This document shows positions 1 to 10,485 of a stretch of DNA of 64,000 bases, in pieces. This DNA is from Protea cynaroides. Taxonomy: Eukaryota; Streptophyta; Magnoliopsida; Proteales; Proteaceae. Position 1 is the first letter of the stretch. Every line of letters starts with the position of its first letter. The notes under the pieces were generated by a model. The model was not told where the DNA came from. It searched no databases and saw only the letters and a program-made list of their open reading frames with translations. The translations under genes and the position numbers were made by a program. The stretch is from assembly GCA_028583415.1 (NCBI GenBank), contig CM053270.1:49988663-50052662 (forward strand), written 5' to 3'.

Positions 1-1470
1 TGTGGCGTTAAAGATCATCTCTGAATTGATGGATAAAGTAAAAGTAGCAATTTTGTTAGATCTATATCTAAGAGCGGTGTAAGAAGATTTAGAGAAAAGA
101 AAAACCCAAGCCTGACTTACTTTGGATGCGAAAAAGGTCCTGAGATACAGAGGATGATTATGCATACCTGAAAGTGAAAAATGCTAATCATAGATACAAG
201 ATAATGTTAAAAGCTTATTCTATTCTGTATTGGGTGCATCCTAGAAGTACAAAATATACCAAAACATGAAGAGATTATTTTGGTGAAAGGGAATGGAAGT
301 AGTTGTGGCTTGATGCATGTTTCAGTAACTGAATTATTAGCAAGTAAAGGTTGAAAGACAAAGACCAACATGGCTTACTACAACCACTATCGGAGCCAGT
401 CTGGAAGTGAAACTGCATTACAATGAACTATGTCACCGATTTACCACTGATTCCCAGATCGGTTGACGTAGTTTGGGTGATTGTTGATCATCTTATGAAG
501 ATAGCTCATTCCATTGCTATACAACCTCGGTGTGCTTTGGAGCGGCTAACTAAGATATATGTGGATAATATTGCTAGATTGAATGGTATGCCTGAGGGCA
601 TAGTGTCGGACAGAGGCTCATGCTTTATCTCGAAGTTTTGGGATGGTCTACAGAAAACAATGGGAAAGAAGTTGAAGTTTAGTACCGCATTTTATCTTAA
701 ACCGACGGACAGTGGGAGCAGACTATACAGATCCTAAGAGATATGCCCCGAGCTTGTGAAATTGATTTCAAGGAGCTTGAGTTGAGAAGTTACCATAGAT
801 TGAATTTGCTACCAAGCTACCATGTAGATGTCACCTATAAAGCGCGGTACGGTAGAAATGTCGAATTCCTTTGTTTTGGAATGAAGTCGGAAAATAAGGA
901 ATTGTAAGACCTGAGTCTATTGAAGAAACCTATCGAGTGGCAGACAAGTTCAAAGAAAAGGGCCAAGATAGCTCAAGTTTGTCAGAAGATACACCAAGAC
1001 CATGAGTTCACTATAAGTGATAAAGTATTTTGAAGATATCACTTATGCATAGTTTGAAGCAGTTCAGCGAGAAGGGAAAGTGGGGTCCTATATATGTGTT
1101 GGACCTTATAAATTTTGGAGAGATGTAGAAAAGATGCATATCAACTAGCATTACCACTGTCCATGTCTAGTGTACATTACGTATTTCATATGTCCCTATT
1201 GAAGAAGTATGTTGGAGATCCATATCAAAGGTATTGACCACAGATCCACTGGATTAGATAGAAGATTTAACTATTGAAGTGGTACCAGCTAGTTCACTGG
1301 TTGGAAGGTACAACATCACCAAAGCTGGGATAATTATTATATGAAGGTAGCCTAGCGAAGACAAGATGTGGAGAAGATTACATGGGAAAAGGAAGATGCA
1401 ATGTTGAAACAGTATTCCCACCTATTCAACTCGGAAGGTACATCTAAATTTCAAGGATGAAATTTTTTTT
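1..1470 (+). pseudogene. Element A: 3' end of a Tekay-like Ty3/gypsy pol (integrase and chromodomain), degenerate
   Basis: This is the tail of a retrotransposon polyprotein that enters from the left edge. The order matches the intact copy in element B: the linker before integrase, the integrase zinc-binding region, the catalytic core (recognisable at 423-737 as a stretch reading about VIVDHLMKIAH to SDRGSCFISKFWDGLQ), the C-terminal domain (about 1020-1250) and a decayed chromodomain-like tail (about 1260-1450). Many stops and frameshifts break it, so it cannot make integrase. Integrase would insert the cDNA, and the chromodomain of this clade is thought to steer it to particular chromatin. 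Assignment to the Tekay clade rests on the C-terminal tail and on colinearity with B, C and D. Confidence 0.85.
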
Positions 1471-1483
1471 AAGAGTGGTGGAG
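1471..1483 (+). other. Element A polypurine tract
   Basis: A purine-rich run (AAGAGTGGTGGAG) lies between the decayed end of pol and the start of the LTR, where the primer for plus-strand DNA synthesis is expected. It corresponds to the run just before the LTR in element D (62361-62373). There is a single copy here, unlike the doubled tract in B and C. Confidence 0.6.
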
Positions 1484-2102
1484 TAGAAAGACCCGTATCA
1501 TACTAACCAGTCTTACCACCTTGTATCAGGTCTTCCTATCATGGTCGGGCCAAGCGGATCAAGTGCGTAAAAAAACCACAAGGCTAGGTATGAAATTAAA
1601 TCCAAAATCAGCTAATTAGGAGCGTGTGGTCGCATACCGAAATAGGTGGGGTCGACCACACCTCAGAATAATGCAACCACTAAAGTCTGGGACGTGTGGT
1701 CGCATATTTTGGTCGTGTGGTCGACGGGTTCTGCGACCCCACGTGCGACCACATGATGCTGAACAGACTCCGTGTTTAGGAAACTTTCTTAATTTGAGGG
1801 GGACTCTTTCCTAATTAAAGTGGGACTCTATATGGAGGTTTTTCTCTATATAAGGGACGTTCCTTAGCCTCTCTTACTCTTTTAGAACCCAAATTAAAAG
1901 GCTAAAGCTAAGAAGAAAAGAGAGAGAGGAAGAGAAGGAGAAGAAGGAGATTTAGATAAGACGGTAGAGAGAAAAGTTTTACAAGAGAAGGTTCTAGCTC
2001 CCTACAACAAGTAAGGTATGAAACTTATCTCTATAGATGTAGATTCTATTGAATAAGGTTTCTATTGTAGATTGCCGATGTCAAACCAATGCGATCAATG
2101 TG
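1484..2102 (+). mobile_element. Element A 3' LTR, first part (interrupted by element B)
   Basis: The LTR begins with a decayed TGTAAGACCC-type end and is closely similar to the start of the element D LTR at 62374. It contains a cluster of GTGGTCG/CGACCAC words (1626-1760), a TATA box near 1846 and a GA-rich leader (1918-1990). It stops at 2102, where element B begins. The continuation is at 14568-16322, and the five bases ATGTG (2098-2102) recur at 14568-14572 as the target duplication of B. The parts add up to about 2.37 kb, the same length as the B LTRs. Confidence 0.85.
1842..1856 (+). promoter_or_regulatory. TATA box of element A LTR
   Basis: CTCTATATAAGGG lies about 90 bp after the GGTCG word cluster and is followed by a pyrimidine- then purine-rich leader. 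The same arrangement occurs in D (62734-62746), in G on the minus strand (near 45558) and in H on the minus strand (near 49932). It is the likely core promoter for the genomic transcript. Confidence 0.6.
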
Positions 2103-4465
2103 TATCACACCCCAATTCCAGATGAACCAGAAGTGTGAGTGAACCGGCTCTAAGCCACGGTTCAGACCAGGATCTCAATAGACCGTGTCAACCAATCATT
2201 CCCAAACAATCTAACATAATCAGAGATATAATACATAGCAGCGGAAATAAATAAATGAGCCGAGATCTAAATTGTAATTTAAAATAATTATCCAACTTAT
2301 TCCATCATCTATCAAAATTTAAATATAATTATTACAATACTTTAACAGAAAATAACCAAGTCACTGGGAGAAAACACAAAACGAGCACTCGCGTGACGCA
2401 TCATGCTCGTCCTCCACCGCCTGGGTATCAATGGCAGCTACAGTACCGTATGCTGGAGCAGCCACGAAGTCATCAACGGTGTACCTTGGATCCAAATCTG
2501 AAAAAGGAATATATATATCCAGGTGAGCTCACAACATAGCTCAGTAAGTACAAGACCAATGCAACAATACAATATGCATGAGATAACATTACAATTTGGG
2601 CCAGGTATAACTTGCAAATATGCTATGGTAAGGTTTGGCGGCCACCGCACCTCCATGCACGAGAGTGTGAGCACACCCAACAGTTAGACACCTACTACAC
2701 TACTGTAGTTGCCCCACATCACTCACTCCGGTATGGAGATAGGACTCGAGTCTGGCGGGCGAAAAGAACCACAATCCCACGTCCTCCCCCTGATACCCCA
2801 TACCGTACCAATACCTAAACCCCTATTGGCAAGGGCTTGCAAGTGGGTTTTATTTCTAACCAATCCTAGATGTCAATACAGTATCAATGGCCCTACCCCA
2901 GCACGGCTCTCTGCGACATAGAGATAGGGCTCGAGTCTGGCGGGCAGGAAGAACTACAATCCCACGTCCTCCCCCTGATACCCTATTCGCACCAAGTCTG
3001 CTAAGGTAAAGACTATATAACCCTACCCAGCATAACCCCCTACGACATAGAGATAGGGCTCGAGTCTGGTGGGCAGGAAGAACCACAATCTCACGTCCTC
3101 CCCCTGATACCCTATTCGCACTGAGTTTGCTAAGGTAAAGGCGATACGAGAAAAGTATTAGCTATGGATATATCCAGGGCACATCCCCTTCACATTCCAC
3201 ACACCAACTAAAACATACACATGCCTAACATCCATCAGTCCTAGCATATGAAATGCATGAATATATAATAAATAAAAGAAACAACTACATGGCATGTGAG
3301 ATGCACAATCATCAAGCAATATATATATTCAGACACAAAATTATATTACAAAAGTTTACTGTTAATTAGTTATTTAGGTTTGGGGTCTTGTTCCTTACCT
3401 GACGCGTGATAATGATCCTGTTCTGCGTTAGAGAGCTTACTCACGTGGTCTACAGATCCTATATAATCATATCATTAAGTTAGAATCAATTTATAAAGGT
3501 TTCAGAGGTCAGAACTAGGTTTGACTGAGCAAACCAGGCTCGGAAACCCATATCGGTCGCAGGTACCGGTTGCAATACTGCAACCGGTATGTGCGACCGA
3601 TATATACCGGTGGCACTTATCGGTCTCACTCAGATCTCACTGAGTGAGACCGGTATGTGCCTGCGGTATATACCGCAGGCCCATACCGCTGGACCTATAG
3701 TCCATCCGGTGTACCCTGCGGTTTGGATCCAAGAGCGAGATCTCGGATCTCCCTTCCTTGTCGGCTAACAGTTAGGTCTCTAGGGTTTCCCCTACCCTTT
3801 ACTAAGGTCCAAACCCTCTAGTGTCTTTCGGATCTCGGCTAGAACGCCGTATCAAACCTAGGTTAGATCCGAATGAGAAACTAACGGAAGTCCTAGGCTT
3901 TTGGATCGCTACGCCATTTTGCGGCTCCAATCCGACATCCTAACATTACTAACAGTATAGAGCACTTACCGGCGGTTGTCGGTTGGCGGCGTGCTCTTCT
4001 TCCTGGGCAGCTACCTCCTCCTTGCTCCTTCTCAGTTCTTCTCCAGATGGCCAGGGTATTTGAGAAGGAGCAATGGAGTGTCTCCTTTTCTATTAATAGA
4101 GGGAGACCATCCATGGAAGGTTTTTCCTCAGAATGGAAATTTTCCAAGTTTTCATTCTGAGAGAGAGACTCACTGGAGTCTGTCTACAGCCGGAATCAGG
4201 CATACCGGTCGCACATACCGGTTGGAGACCCCGTAACCGGTATAGTGCGGCCGGTATACCATATCAGTTGCACATACCGATTGCACTATACTGCAACCGG
4301 TATAGTGAGACCGGTGTGGAGTATAGGCATTTTTTTTATTCTTTTTCTTACCTGAAATTTGGGTGGCTCGTCACTCGGCTTCAACCTCCGGTCAGGTTAT
4401 AATTGGGACACCTGTCGTCATATAAAACCATGGTTTAGACCCGGTTTTAGAATACGGTTCTTACA
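2103..4465 (-). repeat. Element B 3' LTR
   Basis: It runs from a TG-to-TA mutated terminus at 2103 to the inner end at 4465, whose complement is TGTAAGAACC, a length of 2363 bp. The copy at 12192-14567 matches along its whole length. Internally it has about three diverged copies of a roughly 125-bp segment carrying GAGATAGGGCTCGAG and CCACGTCCTCC (2720-3130). It also has two clusters of ACCGGT/GGTCGC words (about 3545-3730 and 4195-4325) and a TATA-like CTATTAATAG at 4089-4100. Short overlapping reading frames across the repeat segment are by-products of the LTR, not genes. Confidence 0.9.
2720..3130. repeat. Diverged direct repeats inside the element B LTR
   Basis: Three copies of a segment containing GAGATAGG(G/A)CTCGAGTC and, about 35 bp later, CCACGTCCTCCCCCTGATA start near 2744, 2921 and 3051. 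The last two are about 130 bp apart. The right LTR has the same set at 12810-13215, and related motifs occur in the LTRs of A, C, D, G and H. This is an ancestral internal repeat of the LTR. Confidence 0.75.
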
Positions 4466-4546
4466 ACTCTACCACCCTTAAAAAAATTCCGTCCCCGAAA
4501 TTTGCATAATTTGCAAGTAGGTCTCACAATTCTCCCACCCTTAAAA
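4466..4546 (-). other. Element B doubled polypurine tract
   Basis: On the minus strand the run TTAAGGGTGGGAGA (4531-4546) is followed by an LTR-like TTGTGAGACC. About 50 bp later a second run, AAGGGTGGTAGAG (4467-4480), abuts the true LTR start TGTAAGAACC at 4465. The segment looks like a tandem duplication of the polypurine tract plus the first bases of the LTR. Element C has the same arrangement (21050-21130); A and D have only one tract. Confidence 0.65.
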
Positions 4547-4564
4547 GAAATTTCGTCCTAGAAA

Positions 4565-5976
4565 TTGCACGTACCTTCAGAGTCGAAAAGATGGGGATAC
4601 TCTTGTCGCATGGCATCCTCCTCTTCCCAAGTAATTTCTTCTACGTCCTGACTTTTTCAAACTACCTTGACATAATGGATAGCTCGCCTTCGAAGTTGTT
4701 GTACCTTTTTACTAATGAGCTGGATTGGGACCACCTCGAAGGTTAAGTCTTCTGACAAATCTGGGGGGTCTGCAACAAGAATGTGTGAGGGGTCTCTCAC
4801 GTACTTCTTCAGTAAGGACACGTGGAAGACATCGTGGACACTAGACATCGTTGGTGGCAATGCAAGTTGATAGGCTACTTTTCCGCATCGGGATAGAATT
4901 TCATATGGTCCCACATATCTAGGACATAATTTTCCTTTTCTGTCTAACCGCTTCAAGCCTCTTACTGGTGACACCTTCAAGAACACCTTGTCCCCAACCA
5001 TTAATTCAAGATCCCATCGTCTGTTATCAGCATAGTGCTTCTGACGCACCTGAGCTGTCTTTACTCGGTTCTTGATTAGATCTACTGCCTTGCAGGTTTC
5101 TTCCACAAATTCTGGTCCTACGATCCGTCTTTCTCCAACTTCGTCCCATAATAAAGGTGTCCGACATTTCTTTCCATATAAGGCCTCGTATGGGGCCATC
5201 TGGATTGTAGACTGGTAGCTGTTGTTGTAGGCAAACTCAATGAGTGAAAGCTTCTCATCCCAAGCCCCCTTGAAGTCGATAGCACATGCCCGAAGCATGT
5301 CTTCTAGAATCTGAATGGTCCTCTCCGACTGACCATCAGTTTGGGGGTGGAAAGCTGTGCTAAACTTTAGTTTCGTCCCCATTGCCTTCTGAAGTCCTTC
5401 CCAGAACTTAGATGTGAAGCGTGGATCTCGATCAGACACAATACTCTCTGGAACCCCGTGGAGCCTGACTACATTGTCCACATACAACCTTGCCATCCTG
5501 TCCATAGTATATTGTGGTCTGACAGGGATAAACCTGGCTGTTTTGGTGAGGCGATCTACAATTAACCATACTGCATTTACCGACCTCAGAGTCATAGGTA
5601 ATCCAGTGACGAAATCCATGGTTATACAATCCCATTTCCATGCTGGCTCGGGTAATGGTTGTAGTAATCCTGCAGGCCTCTGTCTTTCTGCTTTAACTTG
5701 CTGACAGTTTAAACATTGAAATACATGTCGGGCCACATCAGCTTTCATACCCCTCCACCAGTACAACCTTTTCAAGTCATGGCACATTTTCGTGCTTCCA
5801 GGGTGTACTGAATATGGGGTGGAGTGAGCTTCCAACATAATCCGATTTCGAATTTCCAGATCTTCATCCTTAGGTATGCACAAACGCCCACGATATCTGA
5901 GTACCTTGTCTGCATCTAGAGTAAAATCAGGATTAGCTCGACCCTTTTCCAAATCCTCTTGAACCTTGTCGCGCAC
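4565..5976 (-). pseudogene. Element B integrase with C-terminal chromodomain
   Basis: A 439-codon open stretch (5976 to 4657) holds the whole integrase. It has a zinc-binding HHCC region (H..YSVHPGS..., then CLNCQQVKAERQR) and a catalytic core with the D,D,E set (Asp in WDCITMDFVTGLP, Asp in IVSDRDPRFTSKF, Glu in HPQTDGQSERTIQ). A C-terminal domain (PRYVGPYEILSRCGKVAYQ, VFHVSLLKKYV) follows. The chromodomain starts near KVQQLRRRAIHYVKVV, and a Trp codon there has become TGA at 4657-4659. Reading through, its second half (EEITWEEEDAMRQEYPHLF) ends near 4571. The N-terminal side joins RNase H abruptly, with about 70 codons missing compared with element D and a frame change near 5975. Confidence 0.9.
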
Positions 5977-6359
5977 AACGCTGCATTTGTACTTGGTCCT
6001 GCTTCAGGGTTCAATGCCCATTTCCTGCTCAGTGCATCAGCTACAATGTTAGCTTTACCAGGGTGATACTGAATGTCACAGTCGTAGTCCTTCAGTAATT
6101 CAAGCCACCTCCTCTGCCTCATGTTCAGTTCTTTCCGAGTAAACAGATATGTCAGACTTTTGTGGTCAGACTTACTTTGGAATTTCTCGCCATACAGGTA
6201 GTGCCGCCAAGTCTTGATAGCATGAATAACCGCTGCCAATTTTAGGTCATGTGTAGGGTAGTTCTTCTCATGCTCTTTCAGCTGTCTTGAGGCATAGGCT
6301 ATCACCTGATCTCCTTGCATCAGTACACAACCCAGTCCTAGACCTGAAGCATCTGTATA
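5960..6359 (-). pseudogene. Element B RNase H domain
   Basis: It continues the reverse transcriptase frame after one stop (TAA at 6357-6359, where related copies have Leu before YTDASG). It contains YTDASGLGLGCVLMQGDQ, YASRQLKEHEKNYPTHDLKL and YLYGEKFQSKSDHKSLTYLF, typical of Ty3/gypsy RNase H, and ends with QYHPGKANIVADALSRK. It degrades the RNA of the RNA-DNA hybrid during cDNA synthesis. After PSTNAALC the frame runs into the deletion that precedes integrase. Confidence 0.88.
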
Positions 6360-7190
6360 TTATGTAAATGGATGATCTGGGGCTGGAATAGTCAATATAG
6401 GTGTTGATACCAGTCTTGACTTCAACGCCTGGAAGCATTTCTCACATTCATCGGTCCATATGAACTTCTCCCCCTTTTTGGTCAATCTGGTGAGTGGAAC
6501 AACAATCTTGGAATAATTTTTCACAAACCTTCTGTAGTATCCAGCTAAGCCTAGGAAACTATGAATTTCAGCAACTGTCTTCGGCGCCTCCCATCCTACA
6601 ATGGCTGAAATTTTACTGGGGTCTACCTTGATTCCTTCAGCAGAAACCACGTGACCAAGGAAGGCCACTTCCTTTAACCAAAATTCACATTTCTTGAATT
6701 TTGCATATATTTTTTTTCTTCTTAGTCTTTGTAATGCTGCTCTTAGATGCACTGCATGCGTCTCCTGGTCCTTAGAGTATACTAAGATATCATCGATGAA
6801 TACGATAACCGATGTATCAAGCATGTCATGGAATACCCGGTTCATTAACTCCATAAAGGATGCAGGTGCATTAGTCAACCCAAAGGACATTACTAGGAAC
6901 TCATAGTGTCCATTACGCGTCCTGAAAGCCGTTTTGGGGATGTCTGTTTCCTTAATCTTGAGCTGATGATACCCTGATCTCAGATAAATCTTCGAGAATA
7001 CACTTGAACCTTGTAATTGATCGAACAAATCATCTATCCTTGGTAGTGGGTACCTGTTCTTGATAATGAGCTTGTTCAATTCACGATAGTCCATACAGAG
7101 ACGTACGCTACCATCTTTTTTCTTGACAAAGAGCACAGGTGCTCCCCAAGGTGAGATACTAGGCCTTATAAATCCCTTGTCTAGCAGTTC
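6360..7190 (-). pseudogene. Element B reverse transcriptase
   Basis: The open stretch shows the standard Ty3/gypsy motifs: LFVKKKDGSVRLCMDYRELN, NRYPLPRIDDLFDQLQG, FRTRNGHYEFLVMSFGLTNAP, the catalytic FIDDILVYSKD, and the thumb/connection GLAGYYRRFVKNYS. It copies element RNA into DNA in the virus-like particle. A TAA at 7188-7190 (a Gln codon in relatives) separates it from the protease reading, and another stop follows at 6357-6359. One residue looks altered (KIYLRSGYH where the family has KIDLRSGYH). Confidence 0.92.
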
Positions 7191-7846
7191 TTACAGCTGA
7201 GTTTTTAATTCTTTCAACTCGGTAGGAGCCATCCTGTACGATGCTTTAGACACAGGTGCCACCCCTGGTAGTAGGTCTATCACAAACTCAGTAGCCCTGT
7301 CTGGTGTCAACCCGGGTAGGTCTTCGGGAAATACATCAGGAAATTCCCATACTACATCGATGTCCTTCATTTTTGGCAGGTCAGCTGTCACATCCACCAC
7401 TGACACAAGGTATCCTACTCCCCCTTTCTCTAGGCACTTCTTTGCTTTTAAGGCTGAGAATATGAGCTTTCTCTTCCTGGGCAACTTAGCCCCTTTAAAG
7501 CTAAACTCAGTTCCTTCATTGTCTTTGAATATCAACTTCTTCTCGGCACATAGCAGGTTCACCGAGTGTTTAGATAACCAGTCCATTCCCAGAATCACAT
7601 CAAAATCTGACATCTCCAGCTGGACTAGATTGGCTTCCAATTCTTGTCCTTCAATATGCACTGGACAAGGACCATAATATTCTTCTAATACCACCTCCAT
7701 TCCCATGGGAGACCGAACTAACAGACTTGGTTGTAGAGTCTTGATGGGTTGACCTAGTCCATTTCCGAATGACACGGATACAAAAGAATGGGTTTCCCCG
7801 GAGTCAAACAGGACTCTTGCGGGTACCCCTGCTATAATTATTGTAC
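7191..7846 (-). pseudogene. Element B aspartic protease region
   Basis: Directly after the 3' splice-type AG at 7847 the frame reads VLFDSGETHSF, the active-site D-S/T-G motif of retroviral-type aspartic protease, then FDVILGMDWLSKH, LCAEKKLIFKD and GVGYLVSVVD, ending in FPDVFPEDLPGLTPDR on the way to reverse transcriptase. It matures the Gag-Pol polyprotein. There is no start codon of its own, so it must be reached from gag. The gag frame ends just before it (stop at 7855-7857) unless the interval 7847-7931 is removed. Confidence 0.88.
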
Positions 7847-7931
7847 CTGAGGTTTTAGTTCAAATTCTCCCTTAGTTTCAAATGCATAAACAATTTAATG
7901 CAACAATTATGGAACAAGTACAAAATCATAC
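7847..7931 (-). other. Intron-like interval between gag and protease (element B)
   Basis: On the minus strand the interval begins G/GTATGATTTT (7931) and ends CTCAG (7847), 85 nt, AT-rich, with a branch-point-like CTAAAAC shortly before the AG. Removing it joins GTG GTT ACA G to GT ACA and gives Val-Val-Thr-Gly-Thr in frame into protease. Left in, the gag frame adds 25 codons and stops at 7855-7857. Elements C (17509-17597) and D (58817-58890) have the same interval at the same codon. Splicing is inferred from this three-way conservation and is not shown by transcripts here. Confidence 0.75.
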
Positions 7932-9338
7932 CTGTAACCACATCTGGTGATGCGACTGCCTCTTCTGTGGTAACAGCATACACCTTGCCTTGTTGTTGCT
8001 CTCTCTTTGGTTGTGGGCATGTTCTGGCATAATGCCCCACCTGTTGGCAATTGAAGCATTTTACATTAGGTTTAGGCCCCGTGACCTGTGGTGGCATTGC
8101 AAAAGCCGGTCTGGGAGGCACTGTACTAGAAGGCGGCCAGAAAGGACGGTATGGGCTATTGTTTCTTCCGCCTTGGATCTCAGGATTAGGTCTCTTCAGA
8201 CCCCGACTTTGTGCTATGAAACTTTCTTTCTGACTTGACTCGATAACTCGAGCCACCTGTACAGCTTCATTGTAAATGTTCAACCCTCGACCCAACACAT
8301 GTTCTCGGATAGCACCCCGAAGACCCATAGTAAAACGATGAGTCTTTGTTGCTTCCTCCTGCATACTAGTTGGCGCAAAGAAGAATAACTCCTCATACCT
8401 CTGCTGATAGGCTTCTAGTGTCATCTGTGACTGTTGCAGGTTAAGATATTCTCTTTCCATTTGATCACGAAAACTCCTGGGGAAGTACTTGCCAAAGAAG
8501 GCCTCCTTGAATATGGGCCAAGTGATGATTTGGTGCTTGGTTTCCAGGTACGACTTGGTAGAGTTCCACCACCCATTCGCCTCTTCCTTCAGCATATGAG
8601 TGGCATATAACACTTTGTCCCCATCCTGACAATCCAGTAGCCGAAATTTTTTCTCCATTTCATCTATCCACTGTGCTGGCCACAGTGTTTTCTCTGACTT
8701 CCCTGTAAAAGTAGGTGGTTTGAGCTTTAAGAATCCATCCACTGCCCTGGATAGGCTACTCTGAGCATAAGGGACTTGCCCATATTGTGCCTGTCCATAC
8801 CATTGTGGCTGATATGGGTAGCCTCCCTGATTTCCTCCCTGATACCCACCATAGTATGCACCCTGATTCTGATACTGATACCCCCTTGATATTGGTTGTG
8901 AACTGGCGTCCCTGTAAGTGGTTGGGGTACTGTGTTGGGTTGATCCTGTTGTGGTGGTACATCATTAGCTGTGCTAACCCCTACTGGTGCTGCTTGAACA
9001 TTCTCAACATTTGTGGATGGCATGTTTGTAGGTGTCGACACAGGCCCAGGTGGCCTAAACATTTTTAGCATTTCCTCGAAAAACTTCTTCTGCTGGGCCT
9101 CCATATTAGTGACCAAATTTGCCATCATTGTCTCAGAGCTAGAAGAAGGTTGTCCCTGTGACGGACCTTCTTCATTTTCCTTTATCATATCTTCAGTGTC
9201 ATTTAGGGGGTTGAGTTCTTCCCCTCTCACCCTCTCGGCATTTTCTTCTGAGTTTTCTGTTCCTAAACTCCTATCCATGGTAGGCGCCCTTGAGTGTCGT
9301 CTCCTGCGATGAACTCTACGTCCATTTCCTCCCACCAT
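7932..9338 (-). pseudogene. Element B Gag
   Basis: The start at 9338 (MVGGNGRR followed by a basic stretch) gives a protein with an acidic Ser/Gln/Pro-rich N-terminal third, then a Gly/Tyr/Gln-rich segment, the retrotransposon gag domain (FLKLKPPTFTG, WIDEMEKKF, FGKYFPRSFRDQMEREY, RYEELFFFAPTSM, MGLRGAIREHVLG) and a zinc knuckle CFNCQQVGHYARTC near 8017-8060. Gag builds the virus-like particle and binds element RNA. A one-base frameshift near 8885, in the Gly/Tyr/Gln-rich segment, splits it into two frames (9338-8727 and 8742-7855). The gag of element D has the same order. Confidence 0.88.
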
Positions 9339-10034
9339 TAAAGCAATTTAATTTTTCCTGTACGATATCTGAATACATGGAAACATATAGCACAACTTAG
9401 AAAGTTATTCCAATAATTTAGTCTCAACATATGCAGCACAGGTATTCATTGACAGGTTAAAATAACAAACAAAATTTTCAGTTATTCTGTCAAAATTTTC
9501 CACATATACAATGTCTTATTATGCAAGCGTGAGGTCTAGGATCAGGTTCCGACCAACTATCGGGATGGTTTTGTATTGCCCCTCTCTGTAGGGTTCCAGT
9601 GGCAGTACTGGTCTCTCCTGAAGTGAGACCGGTGTAGCTGACCACACATACCGGTTGCACTATACCGCAGGGGGTACCGGTCGCACACCCCATAACTATG
9701 TGCAACCGGTATACCCTGCGGTTTGGTACTGGTTGCACCATACCGCAGGGGGTACCGGTCGCACACCCCATAACTATGTGCAACCGGTATACCCTACGAT
9801 TTGGTACCGGTCGCACCATACCGCAGGGGGATACCGGTCGCACTCTCCAGCACAGATGCACGACCGGTATAGCCAAAATCCTTTAAAATCACGATTTTTG
9901 GCCTTATTTCTCACTTTTCCTTTTTGAGTTTACTCCGGTGGCGATTCCTCTCTGAGTCTCCGAGTCTCTACAGTGCATCCGGTGCCTCTAAGTTTGTTTC
10001 TACTTCATTCTAGTGTACTAATCTCGTCTCTCAG
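9339..10034. promoter_or_regulatory. Divergent spacer between gag (minus) and the antisense gene (plus) in element B
   Basis: No reading frame of substance is present. The spacer holds the CCGGT word array at 9600-9870 and, at 9930-10034, the presumed 5' UTR of the antisense gene. That UTR has CTCTGAGTCTCCGAG and CTACAGTGCATCC, which recur in similar form in element D on the minus strand (57135-57200). No clear TATA box is visible. Gag and the antisense gene point away from each other, so a bidirectional or antisense promoter must lie here if the antisense gene is transcribed. Confidence 0.5.
9600..9870. repeat. ACCGGTCGCA-type word array with about 99-bp tandem units
   Basis: Two and a half copies of a unit of about 99 bp are present. 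Each contains ACCGCAGGGGGTACCGGTCG, CCCATAACTATGTGCAACC and GGTATACCCT. ACCGGT is itself a palindrome, and copies appear in both orientations. The same ACCGGT(C/T)GCA words form two clusters in each LTR of this element, but the words in elements A, D, G and H have different flanks. The reading frames across it (9490-9927) only reflect the repeat. Confidence 0.8.
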
Positions 10035-10478
10035 GTAAGCTTATCCTTCTCTTCCCTCTTTTAGAAAATTTTTTCATCGTCTTTTATATCAAAACATAGG
10101 TTTCTCTTGATTTGGAAGTTTTTAACCATAGAAAACTTCTTTCTTTGCTTGAGAAAGATTTTAGGGGTCTAATTGTGTAAAACCCCTCAACAAATTCAAT
10201 GTTTTATCGGTTGGTTAAAAGAACAACCCAAAATTTCGACTTTTAACCTAGGTTTTCTAGGTTTTTTCGAGGTTTTTGATAAATTTTGTTAATATGCCCC
10301 CATTTCTTTGCTTTGATGAAATTGTTTGACCTATGCTAGCATTGTACTATCACAATAAGTTATTCCATTCATATAGGGCGTGTTTTTAGGCTTTTTCACC
10401 ATTTTTCTATTATTATACTGTCGAAATTTTTTTTTTTTTGAATTTTTCTCTAACTGACTCTTGTTCTTTGTTTAACAG
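10035..10478 (+). other. 5'-UTR intron of the antisense gene in element B
   Basis: CTCAG/GTAAGC at 10035 is a strong donor, and TTTGTTTAACAG/ATACTTTATG ends at 10478 with a U-rich tract before it, giving 444 nt. The ATG follows eight bases into the next exon (10486). In element D the matching antisense gene has CTACAG/GTAAAT at 57108 and TTTGCAG/ATACTATG at 56664, 445 nt. Same position, near-identical length and conserved exon edges support a real intron. The reading frame can be extended in silico back to 10438 inside the intron, so I take 10486 as the start. Confidence 0.65.
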
Positions 10479-10485
10479 ATACTTT

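Noticed and set aside
2438..3086. Several 60-80 codon frames in the B LTR (and the same at 12587-13289)
   Set aside because: They overlap each other on both strands, occur at the same positions in both LTRs, and follow the internal LTR repeats. No protein family is recognisable.
9490..9927. 128-codon minus and 90-codon plus frames over the word array
   Set aside because: Repetitive translation of the roughly 99-bp units, open on several frames at once.
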